Of a stretch of DNA of 36,697 bases, positions 22,120-30,675 are shown in pieces; the stretch's first letter is position 1, and each line of letters opens with the position of its first letter. Position numbers and translations under genes: made by a program. Under the pieces are notes generated by a model, which saw nothing but the letters and a program-made list of their open reading frames with translations, was not told the origin of the DNA and ran no database searches. Origin of the DNA: Lachnospiraceae bacterium (GTDB lineage: Bacteria > Bacillota > Clostridia > Lachnospirales > Lachnospiraceae); NCBI GenBank assembly GCA_021199655.1, contig JAJQHQ010000025.1:1-36697 (forward strand), read 5' to 3'.

Positions 22120-23298
22120 ATGGAGTTTCAGACAGGCTATGAGCGGAATCTGGAGTCGATCCCGGTCGGGGATCTTGGGATCATCGCTCTGAAAAGCTGT
22201 GAGAAGCTGGGAAGAAAGATCAATGATCATATTGTTGACTGGCGCTCGGAGCGCGTACATGAGCATCAGGGCAGTCCGCTTCTGGAGGGTTATGATAAGG
22301 ATTCTTATCTGGTAAGCACGGATCTTCCTCGTTTTGGTTCTGGTGAGGGAAAAGGTCAGATCAATGATTCTGTGCGGGGAAAGGACATCTATATTCTGGT
22401 GGATGTCTGCAATTACAGCCTTACCTATTCCCTTAACGGGTATACGAACCGCATGTCGCCGGACGATCATTATCAGGATCTGAAGCGCATCATCGCCGCG
22501 ATCGGCGGCAAGGCCAGACGGGTCAATGTGATCATGCCGTTCCTCTATGAGAGCCGCCAGTTTACACGCACGGGCCGGGAATCGCTGGACTGCGGCCTGG
22601 CGCTGCAGGAGCTTGTAAATATGGGCGTGGAAAATATCATTACGTTTGACGCGCATGACCCGCGGGTACAGAACGCGATCCCGCTCCATGGCTTTGAAAA
22701 TATTCTTCCGGTCTATCAGTTTATCAAAGGACTGTTTCGGGCTGTTCCGGATCTGGATATCGATCCGGAACGCCTGATGATCATCAGCCCGGATGAGGGG
22801 GCTGCCGGACGTGCGATCTATATGGCGAACCTGCTGGGCGTCGATATGGGAATGTTTTACAAGCGGCGGGACTATGCCCGCTCGGTAAATGGCAAGCATC
22901 CGGTTGTCGCGCATGAATTTCTGGGCAGAGACATAAGCGGGAAAGATGTAGTATTGCTTGATGATATGATCGTCAGCGGCAAGAGCATGCTGGCCGCGGC
23001 GAAGCAGCTCAAAAAAAGAAAGGCGAACCGTGTACTGATCTGCGCCACGTTCGGTCTGTTCACAAAGAGTCTGGATAAGTTTGACAAAGCCTGGGAGGAG
23101 GGACTGTTTGACGCACTGGTGACGACGAATCTGGTCTATCAGCCGCCGGAACTGCTCTCAAAGCCCTATTATACCGGCTGCGACCTGAGCAAATATATCG
23201 CTCTGATCATTGACACACTGAATCATGACGGCTCGGTCAGCGACCTGCTGACGCCGACCGGCCGGATCAATAAGTTCCTGGCGGCGCATAAGAAATGA
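22120..23298 (+). CDS. prs: Ribose-phosphate pyrophosphokinase
   Basis: It makes PRPP from ribose 5-phosphate and ATP for nucleotide, histidine and tryptophan synthesis. The 392-residue protein has the two phosphoribosyltransferase folds of the family: RRVNVIMPFLYESRQFTRTG (ATP loop), DAHDPRVQNAIP (catalytic/Mg region), LMIISPDEGAAGRAIYMANL, and the PRPP loop VVLLDDMIVSGKSMLAA (about residues 275-292). It is longer than the usual 310-320, belonging to the longer clostridial form in which GKHPVVAHEFLGRDISGK follows the flexible loop. The start is chosen for AGGAGGAGAG 5 bases upstream; the frame is open 8 codons further to a TTG. Just upstream lies the IS element. Confidence 0.93.
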   Translation: MEFQTGYERNLESIPVGDLGIIALKSCEKLGRKINDHIVDWRSERVHEHQGSPLLEGYDKDSYLVSTDLPRFGSGEGKGQINDSVRGKDIYILVDVCNYSLTYSLNGYTNRMSPDDHYQDLKRIIAAIGGKARRVNVIMPFLYESRQFTRTGRESLDCGLALQELVNMGVENIITFDAHDPRVQNAIPLHGFENILPVYQFIKGLFRAVPDLDIDPERLMIISPDEGAAGRAIYMANLLGVDMGMFYKRRDYARSVNGKHPVVAHEFLGRDISGKDVVLLDDMIVSGKSMLAAAKQLKKRKANRVLICATFGLFTKSLDKFDKAWEEGLFDALVTTNLVYQPPELLSKPYYTGCDLSKYIALIIDTLNHDGSVSDLLTPTGRINKFLAAHKK

Positions 23299-23300
23299 TC

Positions 23301-23383
23301 GTAATCCTTCATGACAGCACTTCGCACTTGCTGCGAAGTGCGTATGAAAATGTATATTAAATGTAACTGTTCAGAACAGTTAC
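23301..23383 (+). repeat. R1 copy followed by a perfect short R2 palindrome
   Basis: GTAATCCTTCATGACAG, hairpin ACTTCGCA (23319-23326)/TGCGAAGT (23332-23339), then GCGTATGAAAATG and TATATTA, then GTAACTGTTC-A-GAACAGTTAC (23363-23383, 10-bp arms). It fills the gap between the convergent prs and murC stops, 3 bases after the prs stop, and may serve as a terminator. Confidence 0.8.
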
Positions 23384-23402
23384 TATTAAATGATCATTAT
23401 GA

Positions 23403-24866
23403 TCATTGTCCCAGCAGCCGCTCGCCGATGCGGTAGACATCGCCCGCGCCCATGGTGATCAGCAGATCGCCGGCGGTGCAGTTTTCAAGTAAAAAGGTTT
23501 CGATTTCATCAAAGGTCGGGAAGTACCATGCTTCGCGGCCTTTTTCTTTCAGCTTCTGACAGAGCAAAGCGGAACTGACGCCGAGAGTATCCGTCTCTCT
23601 GGCTGCGTAAATATCAGCCAGCACGACATGATCCACCAGGGAAAGCGCATCGACGAACTCATCGAACAGGGCTTTCGTGCGGGAGTAGGTATGCGGCTGG
23701 AAGACGCACCAGATCCGTTTCGTCGGGTATTTTTGCGCTGCGTGCAGAGTCGCCCGGATCTCAGTCGGGTGATGTGCGTAGTCGTCGATGATCGTGACAC
23801 CGCCGATCTCTCCTTTTTTCTGGAAACGGCGGTCGGTGCCGGTAAAGCCGGAAAGTCCCGCTTCCATGGAGGAGACGGACGCGCCGAGCAGATCCGCGCA
23901 GGCGAGCGCCGCCGCGGCGTTTGTGACATTGTGCTCACCGGGCACGTGTAAGGTAAAGCGGCCAAGCAGAAACGTCCCCTCGCCAGGGCTCGGCGGCAGA
24001 AGGTCGGAGCCGCAGGTACTCTCTGGATCCGCCGCCGCGGCGGTACTGTATGGAAGACCGGAGCGTACATAGAGATCAAATGAGGCGCATCCGAAGTCGT
24101 CCCAGGTGATATTTTCCGCGTGATAATCACCGCAGCCCTCGCCGAACGTCACGACCTGACAGGCGAGTCCTTCAGTGAAAGTATTAAGCTCCGGAATCTT
24201 TGCACTCAGGATCAGCGTGCCCCCGGCCGGGATCTTTTCCGCGAAGAGACGGAAGGAATGCCGGATGTCATCCAGATCCTTAAAGAAATCCAGATGATCA
24301 GCATCGATGTTGAGGATGACGCCGATCTGCGGTGTCAGATGAAGGAAGCTGTTCGTATATTCGCAGGCTTCCGTCAGGAAAGAGCCGGAATGCCCGACAC
24401 GTATATTTCCACCGATGGATGGAAGAATGCCGCCGACCGAGATCGTCGGATCCATCTTTTGCGCCATCATAATATGAGCGATCATGGAGGTCGTAGTTGT
24501 CTTGCCGTGCGTACCGGCGACAGCCACGGAGGTCGGATACTGTGTCATCAGCTGGCCGAGAAGCTCAGCACGCGGCATCATCGGAATCCCGGCAGCCTCT
24601 GCTGCCGCATATTCCGGATTGTCCGGATGGATGGCGGCAGTATAAACGACAAGGTCTATGCCGTCGGTGATATTCGCTGCACTCTGCGGGATGGAAATAT
24701 GAGCTCCGAGGCTTTCAAGCCAGGAGGTCTGCTCACTTTTTCGGGAATCTGAGCCGGTGACAGTAAAGCCGCGGCTTAAAAGGACCGCCGCAAGGCCGCT
24801 CATGCTGATACCGCCGATTCCGATGAAGTGAACGTGGATCGGCTGGTCAAAATTGATCTGAACCAT
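23403..24866 (-). CDS. murC: UDP-N-acetylmuramate--L-alanine ligase
   Basis: It adds L-alanine to UDP-MurNAc using ATP, in the cytoplasmic steps of peptidoglycan synthesis. The N-terminus has the UDP-binding motif IHVHFIGIGGISMSGLAAVL, followed by the P-loop VAGTHGKTTTTSMIAHIM, ACEYTNSFLHLTPQIGVILN, NIDADHLDFF, GEHNVTNAAAALACADLLG and DDYAHHPTEIRATLHAA. At 487 residues it is slightly longer than usual (about 455-465) because of a low-complexity insertion around residue 270-300 (DPESTCGSDLLPPSPGEG). The start at 24866 follows AAGGAGC at 10 bases; 37 codons more are open upstream without a site. It is convergent with prs and divergent from glgC. Confidence 0.96.
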   Translation of the reverse strand: MVQINFDQPIHVHFIGIGGISMSGLAAVLLSRGFTVTGSDSRKSEQTSWLESLGAHISIPQSAANITDGIDLVVYTAAIHPDNPEYAAAEAAGIPMMPRAELLGQLMTQYPTSVAVAGTHGKTTTTSMIAHIMMAQKMDPTISVGGILPSIGGNIRVGHSGSFLTEACEYTNSFLHLTPQIGVILNIDADHLDFFKDLDDIRHSFRLFAEKIPAGGTLILSAKIPELNTFTEGLACQVVTFGEGCGDYHAENITWDDFGCASFDLYVRSGLPYSTAAAADPESTCGSDLLPPSPGEGTFLLGRFTLHVPGEHNVTNAAAALACADLLGASVSSMEAGLSGFTGTDRRFQKKGEIGGVTIIDDYAHHPTEIRATLHAAQKYPTKRIWCVFQPHTYSRTKALFDEFVDALSLVDHVVLADIYAARETDTLGVSSALLCQKLKEKGREAWYFPTFDEIETFLLENCTAGDLLITMGAGDVYRIGERLLGQ

Positions 24867-25157
24867 AATCGAAAATGCTCCTTTTTTAATCTGTTGCGTT
24901 ACTTTTCTCTGCGTGATAATACGAAAATACCACAGATTGCTCCGTGCTGCGCACTCACTTCCTCCAATTATACTCATTTTTCCCTGAAAAGTCTATGATA
25001 AAAGGAAACAGATACGGCATAGAATAATAGACAAAAGAATTTTTAAAAACTCATCGAAAATGACGTATTTCGTGTCGAAAAAAGAATATCTATATTTCTT
25101 CCACCCGTTATTTAGAATAAGAATTGATAAAAAACATAGAAATTATTGTAAAAAATG
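24867..25157. other. AT-rich divergent intergenic region, murC/glgC
   Basis: This stretch has no gene on either strand. It is notably AT-rich compared with its neighbours from about 24970 onwards and must hold the murC promoter on the minus strand. No repeat of families R1-R5 is seen in it. Confidence 0.5.
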
Positions 25158-25186
25158 TTCACTATTTAGAAAAGGTGTGATATAAT
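25158..25186 (+). promoter_or_regulatory. glgC promoter
   Basis: TTCACT (25158-25163), 17 bases, then a perfect TATAAT (25181-25186), preceded by TGTGA. Transcription would start near 25193, giving a short leader before the GTG start of glgC. Confidence 0.75.
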
Positions 25187-25219
25187 ACGCCAAAAGAGAG
25201 ACATCGCAGAGGTGATAAC

Positions 25220-26620
25220 GTGATTAAAAAAGAAATGATAGCAATGCTGCTTGCGGGCGGACAGGGAAGCCGGCTTGGTGTCCTGACATCGAAGGTGGCC
25301 AAGCCGGCGGTTGCTTTTGGCGGGAAATACCGGATCATTGATTTTCCTTTGAGCAACTGTATCAATTCAGGAGTGGATACGGTGGGTGTGCTGACCCAGT
25401 ACCAGCCGCTGCGGCTGAATTCCCACATCGGTATCGGCATTCCGTGGGATCTTGACCGGAATGAGGGAGGTGTCACGGTTCTCCCCCCTTATGAGAAGGT
25501 GGAGAATACGGAATGGTACACCGGTACCGCGAATGCGATCTACCAGAACCTGACCTATATGGAATCCTTTCATCCGGATTATGTCCTGATCTTATCGGGG
25601 GATCATATCTATAAGATGGATTATGAGGTGATGCTGGATTTCCACAAGGCGCACAATGCGGACGTGAGTATCGCGGTCATGCCGGTGCCGATGGAGGAAG
25701 CCAGCCGATTCGGTGTTGTTGTGACGGATGAGAACGGGCGTATTTCGGAGTTTCAGGAGAAGCCAGCCGAGCCGAAGAGCAATCTCGCGTCCATGGGAAT
25801 CTACATATTCTCGTGGAATGCCCTGAAGGAAGCACTGGTCGCCCTTTCCGGTCAGAGCGGCTGTGATTTTGGCAAGCATGTGATTCCGTACTGCCATGAG
25901 AAAGGCGAGACGCTGGTAGCCTATCAGTTCAACGGCTACTGGAAAGATGTGGGTACGCTTGGCTCTTACTGGGAAGCCAATATGGAACTGATCGATATCA
26001 TTCCGGAGTTCAATCTCTATGAGGAATTCTGGAAAATCTATACGAAGAATGACATCCTTCCTCCGCAGTATGCCTCACAGGATTCTGTGATTGAGCGCTG
26101 CCTGGTGGGAGACGGCTCTGAGATTTACGGCAGGGTATACAATTCTATCATCGGCTGCGGTGTGGTGATCGAAGAAGGAGCGGTGGTGCGGGATTCCATC
26201 ATCATGCAGAATACGGTTATCAAAGCAGGTGCGGATATATATAAGGCGATCATTGCTGAAAATACAGTCGTGGGAGAACATGTAAAGATGGGTGTCGGCG
26301 AAGAAGTGCCGAACCGCTTAAAACCGTCGGTATACGCGTTCGGGCTGGTTGTCGTCGGGGAGAACTCGGTGATTCCACCGAATGTCAGTATCGGCAGGAA
26401 TACGGCGATTTCCGGCATCACGGTGCCGGAGGACTATCCGGACGGCGCTCTTGCGGGCGGAGAGACACTGGATGTGGAGAGCCGCGAGAGCCGCTCCAGG
26501 GTCCTCGATTCACTGCGTGAATCGGGACATACCATGCAGAATCGCCGGGAGGCGATGGAGCGGCCTTCGTCCGGCATAAAAGACGATGCCGGACAGGAAA
26601 AGGCAGGTGATGTGCTATGA
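25220..26620 (+). CDS. glgC: Glucose-1-phosphate adenylyltransferase
   Basis: It makes ADP-glucose, the donor for glycogen, from glucose 1-phosphate and ATP. The nucleotidyltransferase domain has [20 protein letters not shown] and [60 protein letters not shown] and the sugar site [20 protein letters not shown]; a left-handed beta-helix of hexapeptides follows (about 285-400). At 466 residues it is longer than the usual 380-425: after the normal end near [10 protein letters not shown] there is about 50 extra residues of charged, disordered sequence. The GTG start follows AGAGGTGAT. It overlaps glgD by ATGA, so the two are coupled. Confidence 0.95.
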   Translation: MIKKEMIAMLLAGGQGSRLGVLTSKVAKPAVAFGGKYRIIDFPLSNCINSGVDTVGVLTQYQPLRLNSHIGIGIPWDLDRNEGGVTVLPPYEKVENTEWYTGTANAIYQNLTYMESFHPDYVLILSGDHIYKMDYEVMLDFHKAHNADVSIAVMPVPMEEASRFGVVVTDENGRISEFQEKPAEPKSNLASMGIYIFSWNALKEALVALSGQSGCDFGKHVIPYCHEKGETLVAYQFNGYWKDVGTLGSYWEANMELIDIIPEFNLYEEFWKIYTKNDILPPQYASQDSVIERCLVGDGSEIYGRVYNSIIGCGVVIEEGAVVRDSIIMQNTVIKAGADIYKAIIAENTVVGEHVKMGVGEEVPNRLKPSVYAFGLVVVGENSVIPPNVSIGRNTAISGITVPEDYPDGALAGGETLDVESRESRSRVLDSLRESGHTMQNRREAMERPSSGIKDDAGQEKAGDVL

Positions 26621-27738
26621 GGGCGGTGGGAATGATCCTGGCTGGCGGCAACAGCTACAGGATGAAGGAGCTTTCCAACAGACGCGCGATCGCGGCCATG
26701 CCGATGGCCGGAAGCTTCCGCGCGATCGATTTTGCTTTGAGCAGCATGTCCAATTCGAGCATACAGAAGGTGGCCGTGCTGACACAGTTTAATTCCAGAT
26801 CCCTGGATCAGCATTTAAGCTCTTCGAAATGGTGGGATTTCGGCAGAAAGCAGGGAGGACTCTTTATCTTTCCGCCGATGCTGACCACGGACAACAGCCA
26901 CTGGTACCGCGGGACGGCGGACGCGATCCATCAGAATCTGGATTTTCTGAAGCAGTGCCACGAGCCGTATGTGGTGATCGCTTCCGGAGATGGTATCTAC
27001 AAGCTGGATTACGGGAAGGTACTGGAATATCACATCGCGAAAAAAGCGGATGTCACGGTTGTCTGCAAGGAGCTTCCGCCCAGTGAAGATATCACGCGGT
27101 TCGGTCTGGTGCAGATGAATGAGGACGACCGCATCGTCCAGTTCGATGAGAAACCGATGGCGGCATCGTCCAATATCGTATCCTGCGGGATTTACGTGGT
27201 CCGGCGCAGACTGCTGATCGAGCTGATCGAACAGGCCGTATACGAGGGCAGGCATGATTTTGTGAGAGATGTGCTGATCCGTTATAAGGACGTAAAACGG
27301 ATCTACGGATACCGGATGGAAGGCTACTGGAGCAACATCGCCTCGGTAGAATCCTATTACCGGACCAATATGGATTTCCTGAAAAAGGATGTGCGGGATT
27401 ACTTTTTCCGTGAGCATCCGGATGTGCACTCGAAGGTGGATGACAATCCTCCGGCCAAGTATAATCCGGGCAGCAACGTGAAAAACAGTCTTGTGGCCAA
27501 TGGCTGCATCATCAATGGAACGGTAGAGAATTCCGTGATCTTTAAAAATGTGTTTGTCGGGAATCATTGTACTGTTAAAAATTCAATCGTACTCAATGAC
27601 GTGTATCTTGGCGACAATGTTTATCTGGAAAACTGCATTGTCGAGAGCCGCGGTACCATCCGTGCGGATTCACACATTGTGGGAGAGGGCGATCCCAGAA
27701 TTGTGATTGAGTCGGATAACCGATATGTTATGCAATAG
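26617..27738 (+). CDS. glgD: GlgD, non-catalytic ADP-glucose pyrophosphorylase subunit
   Basis: GlgD is a GlgC paralogue in Firmicutes that forms a more active heterotetramer with GlgC and affects its allosteric control. The 373-residue product shows the paralogous fold but a changed nucleotide loop ([22 protein letters not shown] in place of the GlgC GGxGxRL...KPA), then [52 protein letters not shown] and [20 protein letters not shown]. The beta-helix end includes [20 protein letters not shown]. Its start overlaps the glgC stop. The loss of the usual loop residues fits a regulatory rather than catalytic subunit. Confidence 0.94.
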   Translation: MRAVGMILAGGNSYRMKELSNRRAIAAMPMAGSFRAIDFALSSMSNSSIQKVAVLTQFNSRSLDQHLSSSKWWDFGRKQGGLFIFPPMLTTDNSHWYRGTADAIHQNLDFLKQCHEPYVVIASGDGIYKLDYGKVLEYHIAKKADVTVVCKELPPSEDITRFGLVQMNEDDRIVQFDEKPMAASSNIVSCGIYVVRRRLLIELIEQAVYEGRHDFVRDVLIRYKDVKRIYGYRMEGYWSNIASVESYYRTNMDFLKKDVRDYFFREHPDVHSKVDDNPPAKYNPGSNVKNSLVANGCIINGTVENSVIFKNVFVGNHCTVKNSIVLNDVYLGDNVYLENCIVESRGTIRADSHIVGEGDPRIVIESDNRYVMQ

Positions 27739-27775
27739 TTTTAATGTAATTATGGAAAGATAAGAGGTATTAGCA

Positions 27776-28048
27776 ATGACGATAACCGATGTAAGAGTCA
27801 GAAAAGTAGCAAAAGAGGGCAAGATGAAAGCCATCGTGTCCATTACACTGGATGAGGAGTTTGTCGTTCACGACATCAAGGTGATCGAGGGCGAGAGAGG
27901 CCTGTTTATCGCCATGCCGAGCCGTAAAGCCGCGGACGGTGAGTACCGGGATATCGCCCACCCGATCAATTCCGCTACACGCGAGCGGATTCAGCAGATC
28001 ATTCTGGATGCGTATGAGAAAGCGGCGGACGAGGAGCCGGAGGAGTAA
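27776..28048 (+). CDS. spoVG: Septation/sporulation regulator SpoVG
   Basis: SpoVG is a small nucleic-acid-binding regulator of sporulation and cell division. The 90-residue product matches the family throughout: [60 protein letters not shown] and [20 protein letters not shown]. An AGAGGTATTAGCA site precedes the ATG, and a strong terminator follows. In Bacillus it lies upstream of glmU, a pyrophosphorylase; here it follows glgD, which is unusual company and may reflect shared transcription with glycogen synthesis, as the 37-base gap allows. Confidence 0.95.
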   Translation: MTITDVRVRKVAKEGKMKAIVSITLDEEFVVHDIKVIEGERGLFIAMPSRKAADGEYRDIAHPINSATRERIQQIILDAYEKAADEEPEE

Positions 28049-28054
28049 ACAGAT

Positions 28055-28082
28055 GAGCAGGGGAAATTCCCCTGCTCGTTTT
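28055..28082 (+). terminator. spoVG rho-independent terminator
   Basis: GAGCAGGGG-AAATT-CCCCTGCTC forms a 9-bp GC-rich stem, followed by GTTTT. It lies 6 bases after the spoVG stop and ends the glgC-glgD-spoVG unit. Confidence 0.9.
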
Positions 28083-28135
28083 ATGGTGTGCCTGACGGCG
28101 TAAGGTGTTTTTCCGGCTTACACCGGGCGCATGTT

Positions 28136-28873
28136 TTAATCGGTTGTATGTGATTTCAGCATGTCAGCAATGACTCCCTGCACATATTTTCCGGGCGCTT
28201 TCTGCTGCTCTTTTGTGAGTTCAGAAAGACGGATCGGCGCACCGTATTCCAGCGTGACATGTCTTTTGCGGACATATGGCATATGATCCTCGAAAATGTC
28301 AGAGGAGCCGGTGACCGCCATCGGGATGATGGGACAGCCGGATTTGGACGCGATCTTGAAGGAGCCTTCGTGGAAGGGCAGCATTTCAAGCTCGTCTTTT
28401 CCTTTGCCGCGGGTACCTTCCGGGAAGACGGTGATCGAGACGCCGCTTTTCACCAGGTCGATACAGGTGAGGATGGTCTTCATCCCGGCGCGAAGATCAG
28501 AACGGTCCAGAAACTGGCAGTGCAGGATCTTCATCCAGCGGGAGAGCAGCGGAATCTTAAGCATCTCCTTTTTGGCCACATAGCCGGTCGGCCGCGGACA
28601 GCGCGCATAGGTGATGATGATATCAAAATAGCTCCGATGATTACTGATGTATAGCACCGGGACGTCTTTCGGGACGTTTTCTTCGCCGAGCACGGTGAGG
28701 TCAACCCCGGCCAGCCATGTGATGACCTTCAGCGCCCACTGGACGATGCGCAGGGAACTGGTCTCACGCGCGGAGGGCTTTGTTTTCCCAAGAATCCATT
28801 CTACCAGAAAGATCGGAATGGACACGATCAGGAAGCATACTACAAAAATGATGATTGCCAAAAAGCGTATCAT
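28136..28873 (-). CDS. plsC: 1-acyl-sn-glycerol-3-phosphate acyltransferase
   Basis: It acylates lysophosphatidic acid to phosphatidic acid at the membrane. The 245-residue protein begins with a hydrophobic anchor (MIRFLAIIIFVVCFLIVSIP, then IFLVEWILG), followed by acyltransferase motif I NHRSYFD (HX4D), motif II KKEMLKIPLLSRWMK, motif III FPEGTRGKGKDE and motif IV IPMAVTGSSDIF. Length is normal. It is convergent with spoVG and lies downstream of malQ on the same strand, separated by 104 bases with an R2 repeat. Confidence 0.94.
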   Translation of the reverse strand: MIRFLAIIIFVVCFLIVSIPIFLVEWILGKTKPSARETSSLRIVQWALKVITWLAGVDLTVLGEENVPKDVPVLYISNHRSYFDIIITYARCPRPTGYVAKKEMLKIPLLSRWMKILHCQFLDRSDLRAGMKTILTCIDLVKSGVSITVFPEGTRGKGKDELEMLPFHEGSFKIASKSGCPIIPMAVTGSSDIFEDHMPYVRKRHVTLEYGAPIRLSELTKEQQKAPGKYVQGVIADMLKSHTTD

Positions 28874-28940
28874 GCCATATCGCCTTTTCTTTCTCTTTTC
28901 GTGAACTTTATCGTAAGATTACACAGCCGCTTTTTCTTTG

Positions 28941-28967
28941 CAATGCTGAAGGTGCGAAACAGTTATG
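28941..28967 (-). repeat. R2 imperfect palindrome, diverged copy
   Basis: CAATGCTGAAGGTGCG then AAACAGTTATG, just downstream of the malQ stop on the minus strand. The GAAGGTRC core and the CAGTTA arm are conserved; the other arm has decayed. Confidence 0.5.
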
Positions 28968-28977
28968 CGGGCTCTGT

Positions 28978-30525
28978 TTATTCGCTGTATCTTCCGTATA
29001 ACTTTGTCGTCTCCAGCAGCCATTTTGCCAGCCCTTCGTGCAGATCCCCTTCTTTAAAGCGGAACGCCCAGTTCGCCATTGCCACGCCCGGCGTGTTCAT
29101 GCGGGCCTCACTGCCGAGCTGCAGCAGATCCTGCACCGGGAAGATCGCGTACTTTGCGATGCTGTTCATGGCGATGCAGATAAAATCATGGCCGACGTTG
29201 CTGCCGTCGGTATTTCTCATGCGGCGGATGCGGTCCTGAATGATGTCCGGCTGCTCTTTGTACCAGCCCATGGTAGTGTCGTTGTCATGGGTGCCGGTGT
29301 AGCAGATGCAGTTGGTCGTCGTATAGTAAAACGGTATGTAAGAGGTGTCATTCATGTCGCCGAAGCCGAACTGCAGCACTTTCATGCCCGGGAATCCGAG
29401 CGAGTCGCGCAGATGCTCTACTTCAGGAGTGATGACACCAAGGTCCTCCGCCCAGATCGGGAGATTCTCGCCCAGCTCCTTTTCGATGGCCTTGAACAGC
29501 TTTTCACAGGGACCTTTGACCCACTGGCCGTTCACAGCCGTCTCTTCTTTTGCCGGCACGGCCCAGTATGCCTCAAAACCGCGGAAATGGTCGATACGCA
29601 GATAGTCAGTCAGAGAGAGCTGACGGCGTACGCGGCTGATCCACCAGCGGTAGCCGGTGTCCGCGTGGTAATCCCAGTCATAGAGCGGATTGCCCCAGAG
29701 CTGCCCGGTCGCGCTGAAATAATCGGGCGGCACTCCGGCTACGTGACTTGGATATCCGTCCTCATTCAGCTGGAACAGCTTTTTGTTGCTCCAGACATCG
29801 GCGCTGTCCGTGGAGACAAAGATCGGGATGTCGCCGATGATCCGTACATGTTTTTCGTGCGCATAGGTGCGAAGCTCGTCCCACTGCTCCTGAAAAAGAA
29901 ACTGCAGGAAACAGTAATACTGAATCTCATCAGCAAGCTCTGCGCGGAGCGCTTTTTTCTGCTTCTCGGTGGGATCGCGGTATTCCGGCTCCCATTCCAG
30001 CCAGGAAACGCCCTTCTGCGCATCCTTGCACGCCATGAAAAGCGCGAAATCATCCAGCCAGCTCTTTTGCTCCTCGCAGAACGCCTCAAAATTCTCGATC
30101 ATCGTCTTATCCGGCGTGTGCAGAAACGAATGCCATGCTTTTTTCAAAAGAGCGGTCTTGAATTCAATCGCCGGGCCGTAGTCTACTTTATCTTCATCCC
30201 ATTTGGGACTCTCCGCTACATCCTCTTTGGTGAGCAGATGCTGCTCGATCAGCTTGTCCGGGCTGATCAGAAGCGGCTGCCCGGCAAATGCGGACGGACC
30301 CTGATACGGCGAATCTCCGTATCCGGTGGGACCAAGGGGCAGCACCTGCCAGAGATGCTGCCCGGAAGCCTCCAGAAAATCAATGAAATCGTATGCGGAC
30401 GGACCCAGATCGCCGATCCCGTACGGGGACGGGAAAGAGGTCGGGTGCGCCAGAATGCCGGATACGCGGCTGTATTCCGGCAGTTCCACAGCCGGTTCCG
30501 CTGGTGCTGTCGTTTTTGTGTTCAT
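28978..30525 (-). CDS. malQ: 4-alpha-glucanotransferase (amylomaltase)
   Basis: A GH77 enzyme that transfers alpha-1,4-glucan chains in glycogen and maltodextrin metabolism. The 515-residue protein has SGILAHPTSFPSPYGIGDLG at the N-terminus, QVLPLGPTGYGDSPYQGPSA, the nucleophile region DYLRIDHFRGFEAYWAVPA, the acid/base region LPIWAEDLGVITPEVEHLRD, and CYTGTHDNDTTMGWY with the third acidic residue. Length is typical. AAAGGAG precedes the start. It fits functionally with the glgC-glgD genes nearby, although on the other strand. Confidence 0.96.
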   Translation of the reverse strand: MNTKTTAPAEPAVELPEYSRVSGILAHPTSFPSPYGIGDLGPSAYDFIDFLEASGQHLWQVLPLGPTGYGDSPYQGPSAFAGQPLLISPDKLIEQHLLTKEDVAESPKWDEDKVDYGPAIEFKTALLKKAWHSFLHTPDKTMIENFEAFCEEQKSWLDDFALFMACKDAQKGVSWLEWEPEYRDPTEKQKKALRAELADEIQYYCFLQFLFQEQWDELRTYAHEKHVRIIGDIPIFVSTDSADVWSNKKLFQLNEDGYPSHVAGVPPDYFSATGQLWGNPLYDWDYHADTGYRWWISRVRRQLSLTDYLRIDHFRGFEAYWAVPAKEETAVNGQWVKGPCEKLFKAIEKELGENLPIWAEDLGVITPEVEHLRDSLGFPGMKVLQFGFGDMNDTSYIPFYYTTTNCICYTGTHDNDTTMGWYKEQPDIIQDRIRRMRNTDGSNVGHDFICIAMNSIAKYAIFPVQDLLQLGSEARMNTPGVAMANWAFRFKEGDLHEGLAKWLLETTKLYGRYSE

Positions 30526-30546
30526 GATAGAAGAACTCCTTTGTAT

Positions 30547-30639
30547 TTATTCTTTATTTAATATCTCTTCACAGTAAGCCTGAAGCTCCGGGATATCCTG
30601 AATCAGAGTCTCCCATAGGATCGTGCTGTCAATCAGCAT
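30547..30639 (-). CDS. Possible small ORF of 30 aa
   Basis: Between the DUF3794-LysM gene and malQ on the minus strand an ATG at 30639 opens 30 codons ending TAA at 30547. The peptide, MLIDSTILWETLIQDIPELQ and ten more residues (AYCEEILNKE), looks like an amphipathic helical protein rather than random sequence. There is no clear ribosome binding site and a stop precedes the ATG in frame. It may be a real small protein, a remnant of a longer gene, or chance. Confidence 0.25.
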   Translation of the reverse strand: MLIDSTILWETLIQDIPELQAYCEEILNKE

Positions 30640-30675
30640 ATTTTAACATAGAATCACAGATGAGACAACGCAAAA

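Noticed and set aside
29038-30561. Plus-strand ORF (507 aa) over malQ
   Set aside because: Antisense shadow of malQ, which has all GH77 motifs; the plus-strand product has no domain and no ribosome binding site.
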